A stretch of 64,000 nucleotides of DNA from Sinohyriopsis cumingii. Lineage: Eukaryota > Mollusca > Bivalvia > Unionida > Unionidae. Below the pieces are notes generated by a model. The model did no database searches and was not told the DNA's origin. It saw only the letters and a program-made list of their open reading frames with translations. Within the stretch, counting starts at the first letter, position 1. Each line of letters begins with the position of its first letter. Shown here piece after piece: positions 1-10,195 of this stretch. The stretch lies in NCBI GenBank assembly GCA_028554795.2, contig CM068825.1, positions 159,523,398-159,587,397 of the forward strand, written 5' to 3'. A program made the translations under genes and the position numbers.

Positions 1-396
1 ATATTAGCTATATATTATGTTGTTTACTAGTCAGGTGCACGGTGAACCTGATTTTGGACAAGGTCAAGTGCAATATACAAATGTATATAACATACAATCA
101 TTAAGAAAAGCCGACCAAAAAATACAAATTAATATACATAACACGCGTTTAACCTGGAATTATTTTGTGATTCAATATGCGTTTTCATTTACGCTATATT
201 TTTAGTACTGTTTAAGAAGATCATCTTCATCTTTATTTCATTCCATAGAAGATTATATGATATAAGGATAAATCATCTGAATACAATCATTAAATAAGCA
301 TATATATGTTTAAAAAAATATATTAGAATACAAATTCTTACATTATATCAAACAACAAAGTGTTCGTCAACTGCATAAGTTGCAAGTTTCAGTACC
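1..396. other. AT-rich sequence, no gene seen
   Basis: Plain AT-rich sequence. The short open frames here have no recognisable motif. It may hold the 3' untranslated tail of the LINE that ends at 397 on the minus strand, but no poly-A or tandem tail marks the boundary. Confidence 0.5.
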
Positions 397-2159
397 TTAT
401 TTGCAGAAGATAGCTGTACACTGCATGATAAAGTATGCTGCATAAAAGGCGAATAGCTTGGAGTTTCCTTTGTCGATTACACCTGCTGGTAACCTTTTAC
501 CTAGAAGATATTGTAGTTGCAGCTCATCTTCTACATTAAATAAGGTAATGTGCAGGCTCAGTGGAAATTTATCAGTAAAGAAATCCCAGAAAGAGTTTCT
601 AAAATTCGACATATAAGGACAACTAACACAACAATGAAGTGTCGAGACTGTATAAACATTCCCGCATCTAATGCACATATCAAGCTGTGTTTGAGGAACA
701 ACAGCCCATAGTTTAGCTACATTTGTAAATACCTTAGTGTGCTGTATGGTTTTAGCCGACTGCCACACTGAGACAGGTCGTAAGTATTCGTATATCGAAG
801 AGAATCTATCAAAATCTGCTTGATTAGACATACGAACTCTCCAAAGGCTATTTTCAAGACCAGCAATTTTTGACCTTACAATTTCTTTCCAATTTTGTTT
901 ATCTGGAATTTCGGAATGATGCAAATAATCAGTTAGATACCCGAGCAAGTAAAACTTCTTTAACGTATAATATAAATTTGAAATTAACCCGTAGCTTGAC
1001 ATGCATCCGCTCAAAATGAAATGAAATAACGCAACGTTAAACACATGTTTAGTATGTAAGTTATTAGGCATCAAACACAATCTGTGTAAAAACATCAGTT
1101 TTCTTCTTTCAATTTCGGACTGCGCTGATGTCCGTCCTAACATTTCCAGGGCGATGTCTGATCTTGTATGTGTTGAGAAGCCTTGTAAATGTTTGGCGAA
1201 ATACCTCAGACTTTTATCCAATAAAGATAGGTCACTTTTTTTAAATGTAACACCTTAATTCACTTCCATAAAACATTGAAGGAAAAATTACCTTATTGAT
1301 TACATTTGCAGCAACCTAAGGATTTAAACCATTTGGTTTAATGCCAATACCAAACAGACCTTGAAAATATTTTTTTCCCTTTCTTGCATGCATCGAGTAT
1401 TGCGTCATGCGACGTCAGTTGAGTTAATCCGGTGACCTAGTTGTGTTGCCGAATCAGTAACCGGCAAACATGACAGGGCAAGATACCATTTCATATTGAC
1501 ATAATTTTTTTATTGGGAACCGAAAATGATAATGTATGACTTTGTGACACTAAGCTCGAATCGCCACTTATTACTGTAGGCGTATGCTATATCTAACAGC
1601 TTTTGTAGATTGCTAGGATATATAGCCAAGAGTGAAATGTCATCAGCGAGGGTTGGATTTCTCACAGATAAGGATCCAATCTTTGCTCCAAATCCACTAT
1701 TTTCTAACTGTAGAAGCAAGTCATTCATAAATATTGTGTACATCAAGGTTGACAAAACACCCCCTTGTCTCACTCCTTGGCCAATTGAGAACCAGTCCAA
1801 AATTGTCCATTGACAAGAACTCTGCAAATTTGTATAAATGTTAAAAAATATCAAAAGGGATTTACCTGTAATTCCCAACATGAATAATTTAAAAAGTAGT
1901 CCTTTGTGTCACACGGTATCAGCTGCCTTTTTATATCAAGAAAAGCAGTAAAAACCCGTGAACCCATGTTTACCTTATATTGTACTGATTGGAACATCAA
2001 AAATCTCGCTGTTGTGCAGCCTGAACATTGTAATGATGTCAGTTTGATTTTGTATGGGAGGTAATGTTTACATTTAGGAAAACGCTCATGATCATCTGTT
2101 TCTGTACTGTAATAAATGTTCACAAAGGCTTCTCTCAAAGCACTGGCAACTACTCTCAT
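397..2159 (-). mobile_element. Decayed non-LTR retrotransposon (LINE), reverse transcriptase and C-terminal part
   Basis: Read right to left on the minus strand, three open stretches (2159-1851, 1881-1510, 1221-397) follow the order of a LINE ORF2. The first contains an RT motif A-like FTAFLDIKR. The second has GQGVRQGGVLS and a catalytic-site motif LADDISLLA, where YADD is usual. The third is a long C-terminal region ending with a Cys/His knuckle (CIRCG, then H, CC and C). Between 1509 and 1222 the same protein can be followed through changes of frame (GSELR lies just upstream of the 1221 methionine), so the copy is a pseudogene. No endonuclease domain is seen, so it is 5'-truncated near 2160. 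It resembles the CR1/Jockey-like LINEs common in molluscs; clade assignment is inference. Confidence 0.85.
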
Positions 2160-2422
2160 TTTGAATCTTGATATTATTTCTTTACAAGACCAGGTCTCGT
2201 TTTCACGAGTTATTATTGTAATGATCTCGCTCTGCTTGTGACAGGAATAACAGTAGTACGAGTGTTCAGAGACTAATTATTTGTCTTTCTTTACTTTGTC
2301 TTTCTTACCGATCATAGAACGCCTGCAAAATGATATGCAGATTTTATCAAATAAGTTAGTGGTATGCTTATTTCATAGGTATTTTGTTGTCTACAAAGGC
2401 CACATAATGTGCTTATTGACAT

Positions 2423-2507
2423 ACGAGGACCTCACCTGCACAAAAAGACTTCTGCACTCTAGCGCACGAGGACCTCACCTGAACAAAAAGACTTCTGCAC
2501 TCTAGCG
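2423..2507. repeat. Tandem duplication, 43-bp unit x2
   Basis: Two nearly identical adjacent copies start at 2423 and 2466 (each beginning ACGAGGACCTCACCTG). They differ at about one position, so the duplication is recent. Confidence 0.85.
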
Positions 2508-2830
2508 TGATAAGGTAACGGAAAGCTTGTTGGCAATCCGTATGAGAAATATTTCGAGTTCCCACAGTGAGCATGTATGTAACCAACAATTTCATGAAAT
2601 CAAAGAGCAAATGTAAAAGTATGATTTTATAGAAAAATATAACAGTCGAAAGTTTTGGTAAAGATATACCCCTTATACATGGCTCCCTTTCCTTTGGTCC
2701 TTCCATACGTACGCCAGAAATGAAAAGAATAATTTTAACAAAGCTCAGCACAACTACAACGAATTATAAGTTTCTCACTGAAGCAGGAATGTGTAAAAAA
2801 ACCCAACTGTTTACTTGAAAGAAAAAGGTG

Positions 2831-3089
2831 AATGATACATCTGACATGAGATAGATAATGATACACCTGACATGAGATAAGTAATGATACACCTGACATG
2901 AGATATGTAATGTTACACCTGGCATGAGATGGGTAATGATACACCTGACATGATATAGGTAATTATACACCTGGCATAAGATAGGTAATGATACACCTGA
3001 ATTGAGATAGGTAATGATACATCTGACATGAGATAGGTAATGATACACCTGACATGAAAAGGTAATGATACACCTGACATGAGATAGGT
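2831..3089. repeat. Minisatellite, 26-bp unit, 10 copies
   Basis: Ten head-to-tail units begin AATGATACACCTGACA and end AGATAGGT. All are 26 bp except the ninth, which is 24 bp. Units differ by one to four substitutions. Minus-strand open frames across it simply repeat the unit (YHYLSHVRC) and are not genes. Confidence 0.95.
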
Positions 3090-4517
3090 AATGACTTTCA
3101 CCATTTTTCTCAATGTCAACACTTTGATGAAATAAGAAACTAATATTGATAAATAACAATAAGAAATGATAAATGTAAGAAGTACCTAAAAATATTTATA
3201 TACACAGAGCTTGCGACTTGCTAAATAACACTAAAATCAATGCATATTTTAGAAATTAATTTGGAGAACTAATATTAAAATTATTTTGTTCCCATATAAA
3301 CTCAAAACATTTATTTTTATTATAATTTTGGTTGTTTCGTTTTGTCAAGTAAATCCAAAACGTTGTTCTACTCTTTTCTATTTTTCCGTGTCTGGCGTAA
3401 TGCAATCACTAATTAGTAACAATGGTTTGGACATAATCTCCTATGTCTATCGTTTGACAAAACATGTCAAATTCTGTTGCGTTCCATTCTGATAGTAACT
3501 GGTAGTTACATGCCAAACTGAGTATAACGTGAAAGTGCCATTGCTACAGTAAATTAGTCTAATTAGACTCCTATTCACTAAATCACTTGTCTGACCAAAT
3601 AGTGATATGTTACTCACACTTTGTCCAGAACAGTCACGTAGTTACTTCCCATCTATTTGAATAATAACTGCCCGGTAATATAATATGCTAACTTATCCGT
3701 CCTAGAATTAGTTGTTTATTATAACCCTTAAATTTATCAGAGATAATCCAGTTAAAAATGCGAAGAAAAAGCATTACTAAAGAGATATATGTATATATGC
3801 AATGCAAACATTTATTCTTATTTGATTATATTTCTTAAATACTACAAATATTTTCATGTTTTAGAATAAAGCGCTTCTGCCAAATTACTCATGTAAAGAA
3901 AAAGAGAATGCATTTTATGTACAGCAGTCAATGCACATGTAAAAAAGACATATGGCACAAATAATAATAATAATAATAATAAGAAACCTTTACGTCTACA
4001 ATAAAATGTAATTCTGATTAAAATTAAAATTTAGAAACTAATGTTTTGTATTTCTGTATCAAGTTTGGGTATCTACATTGGTGGCAACCTTTTATAAAAG
4101 TATAACGATGTGTTCTTGTTGACATTTTATACATTGTTGAATGAAGACACTGTTTAGTGCGATCTAATTCAAGGAAATAAATGTTAGCGGGCGGACAAAA
4201 GATATGTAAGATTTAAAGTTAATCATGGTAGATGAGGTTGGGGTAAGCGTGATGAGCCCGTCCCCCCCCCAACCCCAAAAGATTCATTTCCTTGTTCCGT
4301 TTCATTTGCGATAAATACGTTTAGAAACCCATAGAACAGAGTGAGTGCAAAGAGTGTGACAAGATTTCACAATAAGTTAGTGGTATAATGCATCGTTACA
4401 TTACGCGTTGACCTGTGCTAACACAAACTGGCTCCAATAAAACTAAAATTCCGAGTTCAATACTGGATACATTTCATATATAGTTATAAACTCTTTCGTG
4501 ACCAGACTTACAAATGG
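3090..4517. other. Intergenic sequence with an (AAT)n microsatellite
   Basis: No gene or recognisable transposon was found. An (AAT)n run lies at 3960-3982. A C-rich run sits at about 4262-4270. The open frame at 3286-3492 has no family motif. Confidence 0.5.
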
Positions 4518-4525
4518 CGTGGTCA

Positions 4526-4876
4526 CAGTGGCGTCACTCGGGTTGGTGTCACCCAGTGCGGTAGCTCATGGTGTCACCCCCATGGTCCTCCTTCCGTAAC
4601 AGACCATACAGAATCCTTAGTAATGTCATTTTGGTGTCACCCCCTCTGATGGTGTCAACCGGTGCAGTCCGCACCCCCCGCATCCCCCTAGCGACGCCAC
4701 TGCTGTGCCTGCTTGTCATGTATTTAACTATGATCGGTTATCCGCTTATGAAATCCCACTAGACCGAGCAGTGTGTGCTCTGTAAAATTTGCAATTTTTC
4801 ATTTTGGTGTCACCTCTCTGAGATGGTGTCACCCGGTGCGGTCCGCACCCCACGCACCCTACTAGCGACGCCACTG
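4526..4876. mobile_element. hAT-type MITE with internal duplication
   Basis: A 351-bp element starts CAGTGGCGTCACT and ends with the inverted equivalent (TAGCGACGCCACTG). It is flanked by a perfect 8-bp direct repeat CGTGGTCA at 4518-4525 and 4877-4884. An 8-bp target duplication and CAG-type ends are characteristic of hAT transposons. The 3' portion is present twice (about 4627-4702 and 4800-4876), both copies ending with the same inverted terminus. No coding capacity is visible, so it must rely on a transposase supplied elsewhere. Confidence 0.85.
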
Positions 4877-5056
4877 CGTGGTCATGTTGCCAGTATGGTT
4901 GTATTTTTTTTTTAAATTAAAACTTAATGTTACGATTTAATAGCTAATTAACACAATATATCATTTGGAAGACAAGAGTGGATCAAAGTTGTTTCATAGA
5001 TTAATGGGATGGGGGAGATCAACGCAATTTTAGCATGATGAAACTATTCAGGTATT

Positions 5057-5440
5057 AGTAGTTAAAGGGGATACTTTAACGACAATGGAAATCGCAGTCA
5101 AAAAGGTCGCGGGAACGTTTGGCGACAAGGGGAATTTAACATGGGGAAATTTAACTTGGGTGGGACTATAGAGCAACAAAAAAATATTGGGACAGTACAG
5201 CAACAATGGTATGGGACTGTTTAGCGAAAATTAGAATTGAGGTCCTGGTACTGTCCACTGGCAACAATGTTGCAAGGGACTGACCTTAATCGGACAAAAC
5301 AGCGGGGAAAAAAGCTAGTAAGCTTGGCGATACGGGAAATAGAACTGAATAGACATGGACATAGACAAGAAAGATACACATATATGGCAAAGAGAAAAAA
5401 TATATCTTTTCGAGACAATGGATTGGCCTTGAAAAGGGCC
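5057..5440 (+). repeat. Left terminal inverted repeat of the 7.25-kb element
   Basis: About 380 bp align in inverted orientation with 12309-11940. Shared blocks include CGACAATGGAAAT, CGTTTGGCGACAAGG, GTGGGACTATAGAGC and ATGGCAAAGAGA. Similarity fades after about 5440, near AGGGCCGTTG. Confidence 0.9.
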
Positions 5441-5547
5441 GTTGTTTTATGTTAGCATTATTCCATTGACACAGAGGGAATCGCATTGGTCTTCTTCTCA
5501 TCCTCAAACTTCTTCTGACTTCTGGACTTTTTCTACCCAGTCACAAA

Positions 5548-5821
5548 ACCAGGTGTCCTAATGTGACGTCGTCGCTGCCGACCAATCGTAGCGGACGTTA
5601 CATACTGGTTGGGTTGACACCTGGTGCGTTCAGTCGCAACTAAATCCAATTGTTAACATGAGTGTGCGTGGGTCCATTCCCCCTCATGTAAAAAGCCTTT
5701 CATTCAGATTGTTAAAGACTCTAATAGTCCTACAATCTGACGGCTTAAATTAAATAGTGTTCTATGAACACATAAAAGCCCGGGGAATGTGGCTCTCTTT
5801 CCTTCCCCCATGAGTAATTAA
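5548..5821 (+). promoter_or_regulatory. Regulatory module A, copy 1
   Basis: This block recurs at 7333-7603 (+) and 9385-9656 (-). Shared order: CCAGGTGTCC; a CRE-like TGACGTC; a CCAAT box (GACCAATCG); GACACCTGG; TGGGTCCATTCC between inverted CATGAG/CTCATG arms; CCTTTCATTCAG; and TTCCTTCCCC followed by GAGTAATTA. A TATA-like CATAAAAG lies near 5771. It sits just upstream of the first coding block, which suggests a promoter. CCAAT and CRE assignments rest on sequence match only. Confidence 0.7.
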
Positions 5822-5853
5822 AAAGCACGCTGTGCGTATCTAAACAGTCGTAC

Positions 5854-6856
5854 ATGTCCGGAAGAACGAAAAACGACCTTAATCCAACGAAAGAAAAGAA
5901 CAGTCTGACCAACATTCAGTCTGCAGCGAAGATAGTAAGAAGCAACACAGAAATGAAGCTAGCGATGAAATTGATTCCCGCCCAGGCGTTGAATGCGATA
6001 AAAGGCTTAGGCTCTTTTGTTGCCTCTGGCTGTAGTTTGAGAGCACAGCAGAATAGAACTATAATACTCTTAATCTGGGACAATTAAGAAGAAACAAGAG
6101 GAAGCCCAGGAGTCGCCGCGGTGGAGGAAAAATGCAACAACAGAGGGAGAAATCAGTGCAGACCCAGTTAGTATGCTGCCTACCAGCAACGACTCACCAA
6201 ACAGATAGCAACCAGCAGCCGAAGACGACTAACAAAACAACTCCGGAAAGAGTAGTACAACACCAAGGGGCAAGGCCAAAGGTTGCGACTGCGCTGCAAC
6301 TAAATACAACACAGGAAACATTTGCGAGCGAAGCAGCCCATATTCCTGTTAAAAAGGCAATATCACGAAGGCAGGAAGTCACTCGTGAAATAGCGGATAC
6401 AGTTGCAGCGGACCTGGATATGTCATTATCTTCTAATGAAAGTCCGGAAGAACAATAAACTGAAAACGAGGAAAGTGAAGAAGAAGTTGTGGAAGTGGAA
6501 GAAGAAGAAGAGAAAGAAACTGACTCCGACGACCGAAGGTTTATGGAAATGAGACTAGGACAAGCGCTTGATGATGCAAAGAAAGCAGGCCAATTTATTA
6601 ACGCTGTAAAGTATCTTGCCTGGAGATCACTGGATACCTACACACAGAGACCAGCCAAATGACATTACGGGGTCAGGATTCTTTCACAATACTACCAACA
6701 TGCCTACAACCAGTATTCTCTCTGGCAAGTGGTGGATGCTGCATCTTACTTGTCCGCATTACACGGATATGCATTCCCGGACATCATCGGACAAGACACA
6801 CGAAGTGCAGCCAAGTGTAAGAATGCAGAGGACTGGCGTGACACATTCTAGCCCTA
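5854..6856 (+). pseudogene. First gene-like block of the 7.25-kb element (unrecognised protein)
   Basis: Open stretches at 5854-6087 and 6132-6458, followed by coding-looking sequence to about 6856, lie directly between regulatory module A copy 1 and a stem-loop. The coding-like material is glutamine- and threonine-rich, then strongly acidic (Glu-rich, about 6470-6530), then ordinary globular-looking sequence rich in aromatic residues. No known Polinton protein is recognised. The block is broken, with a few breaks. Confidence 0.5.
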
Positions 6857-6861
6857 AAATC

Positions 6862-6877
6862 AGCCCTTCTAAGGGCT
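6862..6877 (+). terminator. Histone-type 3' stem-loop, copy 1
   Basis: AGCCCTTCTAAGGGCT forms a perfect 6-bp stem with a 4-base loop, followed by CCAAA. Size and layout match the metazoan histone-mRNA stem-loop (6-bp stem, 4-base loop, ACCA-like flank). It lies a few bases after the end of the first coding block. Confidence 0.6.
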
Positions 6878-7332
6878 CCAAATTGCCCTTTTACTTTAGG
6901 GATTTTATGTTAGATTGAAATCCCAGTGCGATAAGCCACTACACTGACTTGATCCTTTTACCCACCGGTCAAAATTTAAACTTTACTCAGCCTAATAATG
7001 GCCAAACACTTTATATGTCGCTCAGACATATTAGAAATTAGAAACTTGTAGGGCATTTACTATGTACACTTTGTAATAGATTTATTAGAACAGTTAGGAC
7101 GTAAGAATATTTTATGACTCGTTTGATTTGATAAAATTGCACAAGTGGCTTATACGCTATTGGTATTCGTATCGTCCACTACAAAAACTGTACTAAATTC
7201 GGTTAAGTACGGGCTGGCGTTTCAGGGCTTTGTGCGTTGGCGCCTGCTGCTGGGTACCTTTCCTTCCTCCCCCCCCCCCCCGTCGGACCTCCTGTACCTA
7301 GAAGGAGATGTGGGACTATTTTAACCCGTCTA
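6878..7332. other. Spacer inside the 7.25-kb element
   Basis: No coding signal is seen. A poly-C run lies at about 7269-7281. An ACCTAGAAGG stretch just before module A copy 2 shows no further structure. Confidence 0.4.
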
Positions 7333-7603
7333 ATCCAGGTATCCCGATGTGCCATCATAGTGGCGACCAATCGCATCTGGCGTCACATACTGCTTTGCTT
7401 GACACCTGGACCAGTTGACAACAGACTGAAATGCATCTAACTGTAACATGAGTATGTGTTGGGTCCATTCCCACTCATGACAGCCCTTCATTCAGGTCGT
7501 TAGGGACATTTAGTCCCACGACCTGAGGCTAAATCAAACAGTGCTCTATGAGGACCAAATGCCTGGTGGATGAGGCACTAATTCCTTCCCCAGGAGTAAT
7601 TAA
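7333..7603 (+). promoter_or_regulatory. Regulatory module A, copy 2
   Basis: Second plus-strand copy of the module. CCAGGTATCCCGATGTG, GACCAATCGC, CGTCACAT, TGACACCTGG, GGGTCCATTCCCACTCATG and CAGCCCTTCATTCAGG occur in the same order as at 5548. A GTCGTTAGGGAC...AGTCCCACGAC inverted repeat is best preserved here (7497-7522). The module ends with TTCCTTCCCCAGGAGTAATTAA. It precedes the second coding block. Confidence 0.7.
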
Positions 7604-7737
7604 ACTTCCTGCAGTGCAGGAATAAAACTGATAAATTTACAGTAGTACAAAAATCACATTAATCTCAGTCAGTCAGTCAGTCTGACCATCCATTGTTGAC
7701 TCATCCTTCTATGAAGATGTGAACAAGACTAGCCAAG

Positions 7738-8095
7738 GTGAACAAAGCTTACGTGAATTTACAACGTTTCCGGCAAAGCTTGATACCGAAGCCAGAAGAG
7801 ATAGAGAATGTCGGGTTGTTGAAAGTGACAGAATACCTTATAGAAGAGCTCTTTAGAGTGGAACTCAAGAAGAACAAGAAGAGTGGACGAAAAGGTATAG
7901 ACTTGAGAAGTAAAGAGAGCAGAGAGAACAGCAACAACAGAAACCAGACAGAGGATTTGTTGACTGCCATGTAAACAAGAAAGAGTTCTCCTTCTCTTTC
8001 CGAAGAAGCAGACCCTATCCTGTGGGAAAGCTTGCCGCCAGACGGGGACGCAATGTTAGAATATATCTTTTTCAGGGCTACCCAAATACTCTAGA
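7738..8095 (+). pseudogene. Second gene-like block of the 7.25-kb element (unrecognised)
   Basis: An open stretch at 7738-7974 encodes a small, highly charged Lys/Glu-rich protein. More coding-like sequence follows up to the stem-loop remnant at 8063-8079. No database family is recognised. Position between module A copy 2 and a stem-loop gives it the same layout as the first block. Treated as broken. Confidence 0.45.
8063..8079 (+). terminator. Histone-type 3' stem-loop, weak copy 2
   Basis: The 3' arm and flank (TTTTTCAGGGCTACCCAAA) match the histone stem-loop consensus well, including the ACCCA tail. The 5' arm is not preserved. The following TCTAGAAAATAAA matches the TCTAGAAAAGAGA after the third stem-loop and resembles a purine-rich histone downstream element. 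Confidence 0.4.
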
Positions 8096-8340
8096 AAATA
8101 AATACTAGTCCAATTGTCTGAATTTGTGTATTTGTGTTTGTACGTTAAAAAATAAAAGTGTTTCTATAAGCACTTTGTTTCTTTGTCATATGTCAAAAAA
8201 TAGAAGTGTGCCTATCCACACTTCGTTTTTCTGTCTTGTCAAATAGTATGGATTTTTGTGTTTGTAAGTACAAAAGGTCAACGTGAGTGTTTCCTTTAGG
8301 TCCGTGAGCTCCATGATTTATTTGGTGATGATATGGGTTG

Positions 8341-8430
8341 TGTGAGTTTTTGTATTAGGAAGATGTTTTCCTTCACGTCCGCGCTACACACATAAAGGGA
8401 AGCGTTCGTAAGTCTGGTGATTCATCAACG
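8341..8430 (+). promoter_or_regulatory. Promoter module B, copy 1
   Basis: This stretch matches 10096-10180: TGTGA.GTTTTTGTA, AGATGTTTTCCTTCACG, then a TATA-like CATAAAGG (8391-8398; ATATATAAAG in the other copy), then a related CTG/GATCATTC segment. Both copies lie just upstream of blocks encoding very charged proteins. Confidence 0.6.
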
Positions 8431-8540
8431 TCTAGAAAAAAGTAGCTGAATAGCGAAATTGATAGAACTTCAGATTCACCTGGAGTATGTCAGGCTGCTT
8501 ATAGATAAGCTGGCTATGGAGGCCATATCCTAACGAACCA

Positions 8541-8757
8541 GGATAGAGGAGGAGGAAGATGAAAAAAATATTAAAGAAGAAGAGGAAAAGAAGAGAGGGA
8601 TCCTGCCTCACCTCAGGATAAGATTTATGTGTGAAGTCAAGCCTGAGGCGAGGATGCCTCCACAGCCAGTACCAGCGCCACAGCCACTGCCTCTGCCACC
8701 AGTACAAAGACCAAAGGTTCGCCAGACTGAAGACTGGCGTAGGAGAAGACAGAAATA
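8541..8757 (+). pseudogene. Third gene-like block: acidic, proline-rich protein
   Basis: In one plus-strand frame this stretch encodes a Glu-rich run, a Pro/Gln-rich segment (PQPVPAPQPLPLPP) and a basic tail ending EDWRRRRQK, with a stop at 8755-8757. No plausible start codon is secure. It follows promoter module B copy 1 and precedes the third stem-loop. Function unknown; the basic tail could be nuclear or nucleic-acid binding, which is inference. Confidence 0.4.
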
Positions 8758-8931
8758 AGTCTTCACTATTCCACAAAGTGACAAATAGGATGACGAGGCC
8801 ACTCATTCCCCTTCTGCGATTACAACAACTCAAATCAATTTAAACAACGACTGGAGCCGCCGATGTTTCTGTGGTGCCCAGCCTGGGAGATGTCACCATT
8901 AACAGGGTGCATCTAAAGTTCTAAACAAAAC

Positions 8932-8947
8932 AGCCCTTCTCAGGGCT
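8932..8947 (+). terminator. Histone-type 3' stem-loop, copy 3
   Basis: AGCCCTTCTCAGGGCT gives a 6-bp stem and a TCTC loop, followed by AACCAG and then TCTAGAAAAGAGAC. Stem length, pyrimidine loop, ACCA-type flank and purine-rich downstream box together match a metazoan histone 3' processing signal. Confidence 0.65.
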
Positions 8948-9068
8948 AACCAGATCTCTAGAAAAGAGACACTATTCAAGTTGCCAATTTATGGGAATGT
9001 GAAGTAGTGTGACTATAAACACTCACTCCTTTCCTGATGTGTGTGTGTGCATGTTTGTTTGCATGAGT

Positions 9069-9311
9069 GCGCGTACGTTCTGTGGATAGCAGATTTTGGG
9101 CTTGTATGCATTCGAGTACGTTTGTTTGGATAGTAGATATTGTGGGGTTTTCTTTCTTCTTCCCGTGTGTGGATAGTATATTTTGGGGTTTATATGCATG
9201 CGCGTACGTTGTGTGGATATAATATTTTGGGGTTTTATGCGTTCGCGTACGTTTGTGTGGATAGTAGTTATTGTGGGTATTTTTCTCCTTCCCGTGTGTG
9301 GATAGTAGATT
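9069..9311. repeat. 131-bp tandem repeat, about two copies, built from shorter sub-repeats
   Basis: GCGCGTACGTT starts units at 9069 and 9200. Each unit holds two related half-units marked by GTACGTT, TGTGGATA and TTTTGGGG, then CTTCCCGTGTGTGGATAGTA. There is no open frame. It lies between the third stem-loop and the inverted module A copy. Confidence 0.8.
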
Positions 9312-9384
9312 GATTGATTAGTTTGATTATAGTGGTGTGCGCACGTTGTGCATGTACCACTGTTAATGGTCGCACAGCAACCTG

Positions 9385-9656
9385 ATAATTGATCCTGGGG
9401 GAAGGAAAAATAGCCTCATCCCCCAGGCGTTTGTGTGTACAATGTACACTGGTAATTATAGTCTTCAGCTGCGGGTCCTTTTGGTTCCCATTGCGGTCTG
9501 ATTAGAGGGCTGTTTCATGAGTGGAAATGGACCCACGCATTCATGATACTAAAATAAATTTTCTGTTTACCAATCACTGTGGCGTCGACCAATGCAATTG
9601 TAACGTCAGTCGCGATTGGTTGGTGACAATGACGTCACACTGGGACACCAATTTTA
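9385..9656 (-). promoter_or_regulatory. Regulatory module A, copy 3 (inverted)
   Basis: This is the reverse complement of the module at 5548 and 7333. It has a perfect CRE (TGACGTCA, 9630-9637), a CCAAT box (CCAACCAATCGC in minus sense), GCGTGGGTCCATTTCC between TCATGA arms, and a strong CCTGGGGG/CCCCCAGG inverted repeat. It points left, but 8950-9380 holds no open frame, so it may drive a non-coding transcript or act as a shared replication or enhancer element. Confidence 0.65.
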
Positions 9657-10095
9657 GGCGGGTGGAAATCGTTCCATATCTTCGCCCTTTGTACGAATGT
9701 CCAGACGTGGGAAGTGGAGGGGAGTTCCGGCACCAGACAACCCGCCCGTACTTAGCCAAATTATGTCCAGTTGTTTGTAAATGGACCCTAACAAACAATA
9801 TTGTGTGAGGCACCTGTGCAATTTAGTCAAATTCACTTGAGTCTGATTATTTTCCTAACTCCTAACAATTGAAATAGTACTAGGACATAGTGTACATAGT
9901 GATATGCCCTAACAATTTTGCTTTTCTAATTGACTAAGCGACAAATACAAGTTTAGTCACTGTTAGGTAATTGGGTTTAAATTGTAATACAGGCATCCGA
10001 AACGATCAAGTCAGTTTTGTGTGGTTTTATCGAATTGGAAAACCAAGAAAAACTGGTCCCCGTAGATAAATGGCAATTTGGGATAGTATATAATA

Positions 10096-10180
10096 TGTGA
10101 AGTTTTTGTAAGAGATGTTTTCTTTCACGCCCGTGCTTGAAATATATAAAGTCAAGCTTTGATCATTCGTACCATTCAAC
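10096..10180 (+). promoter_or_regulatory. Promoter module B, copy 2
   Basis: Match to 8341-8430. A good TATA box (ATATATAAAG) lies at about 10142-10151, followed 50 bp later by an ATG at 10196. Confidence 0.6.
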
Positions 10181-10195
10181 ACTGAATAAACCAAA

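Noticed and set aside
2735-3159. Overlapping minus-strand open frames repeating YHYLSHVRC
   Set aside because: They are translations of the 26-bp minisatellite in different frames.
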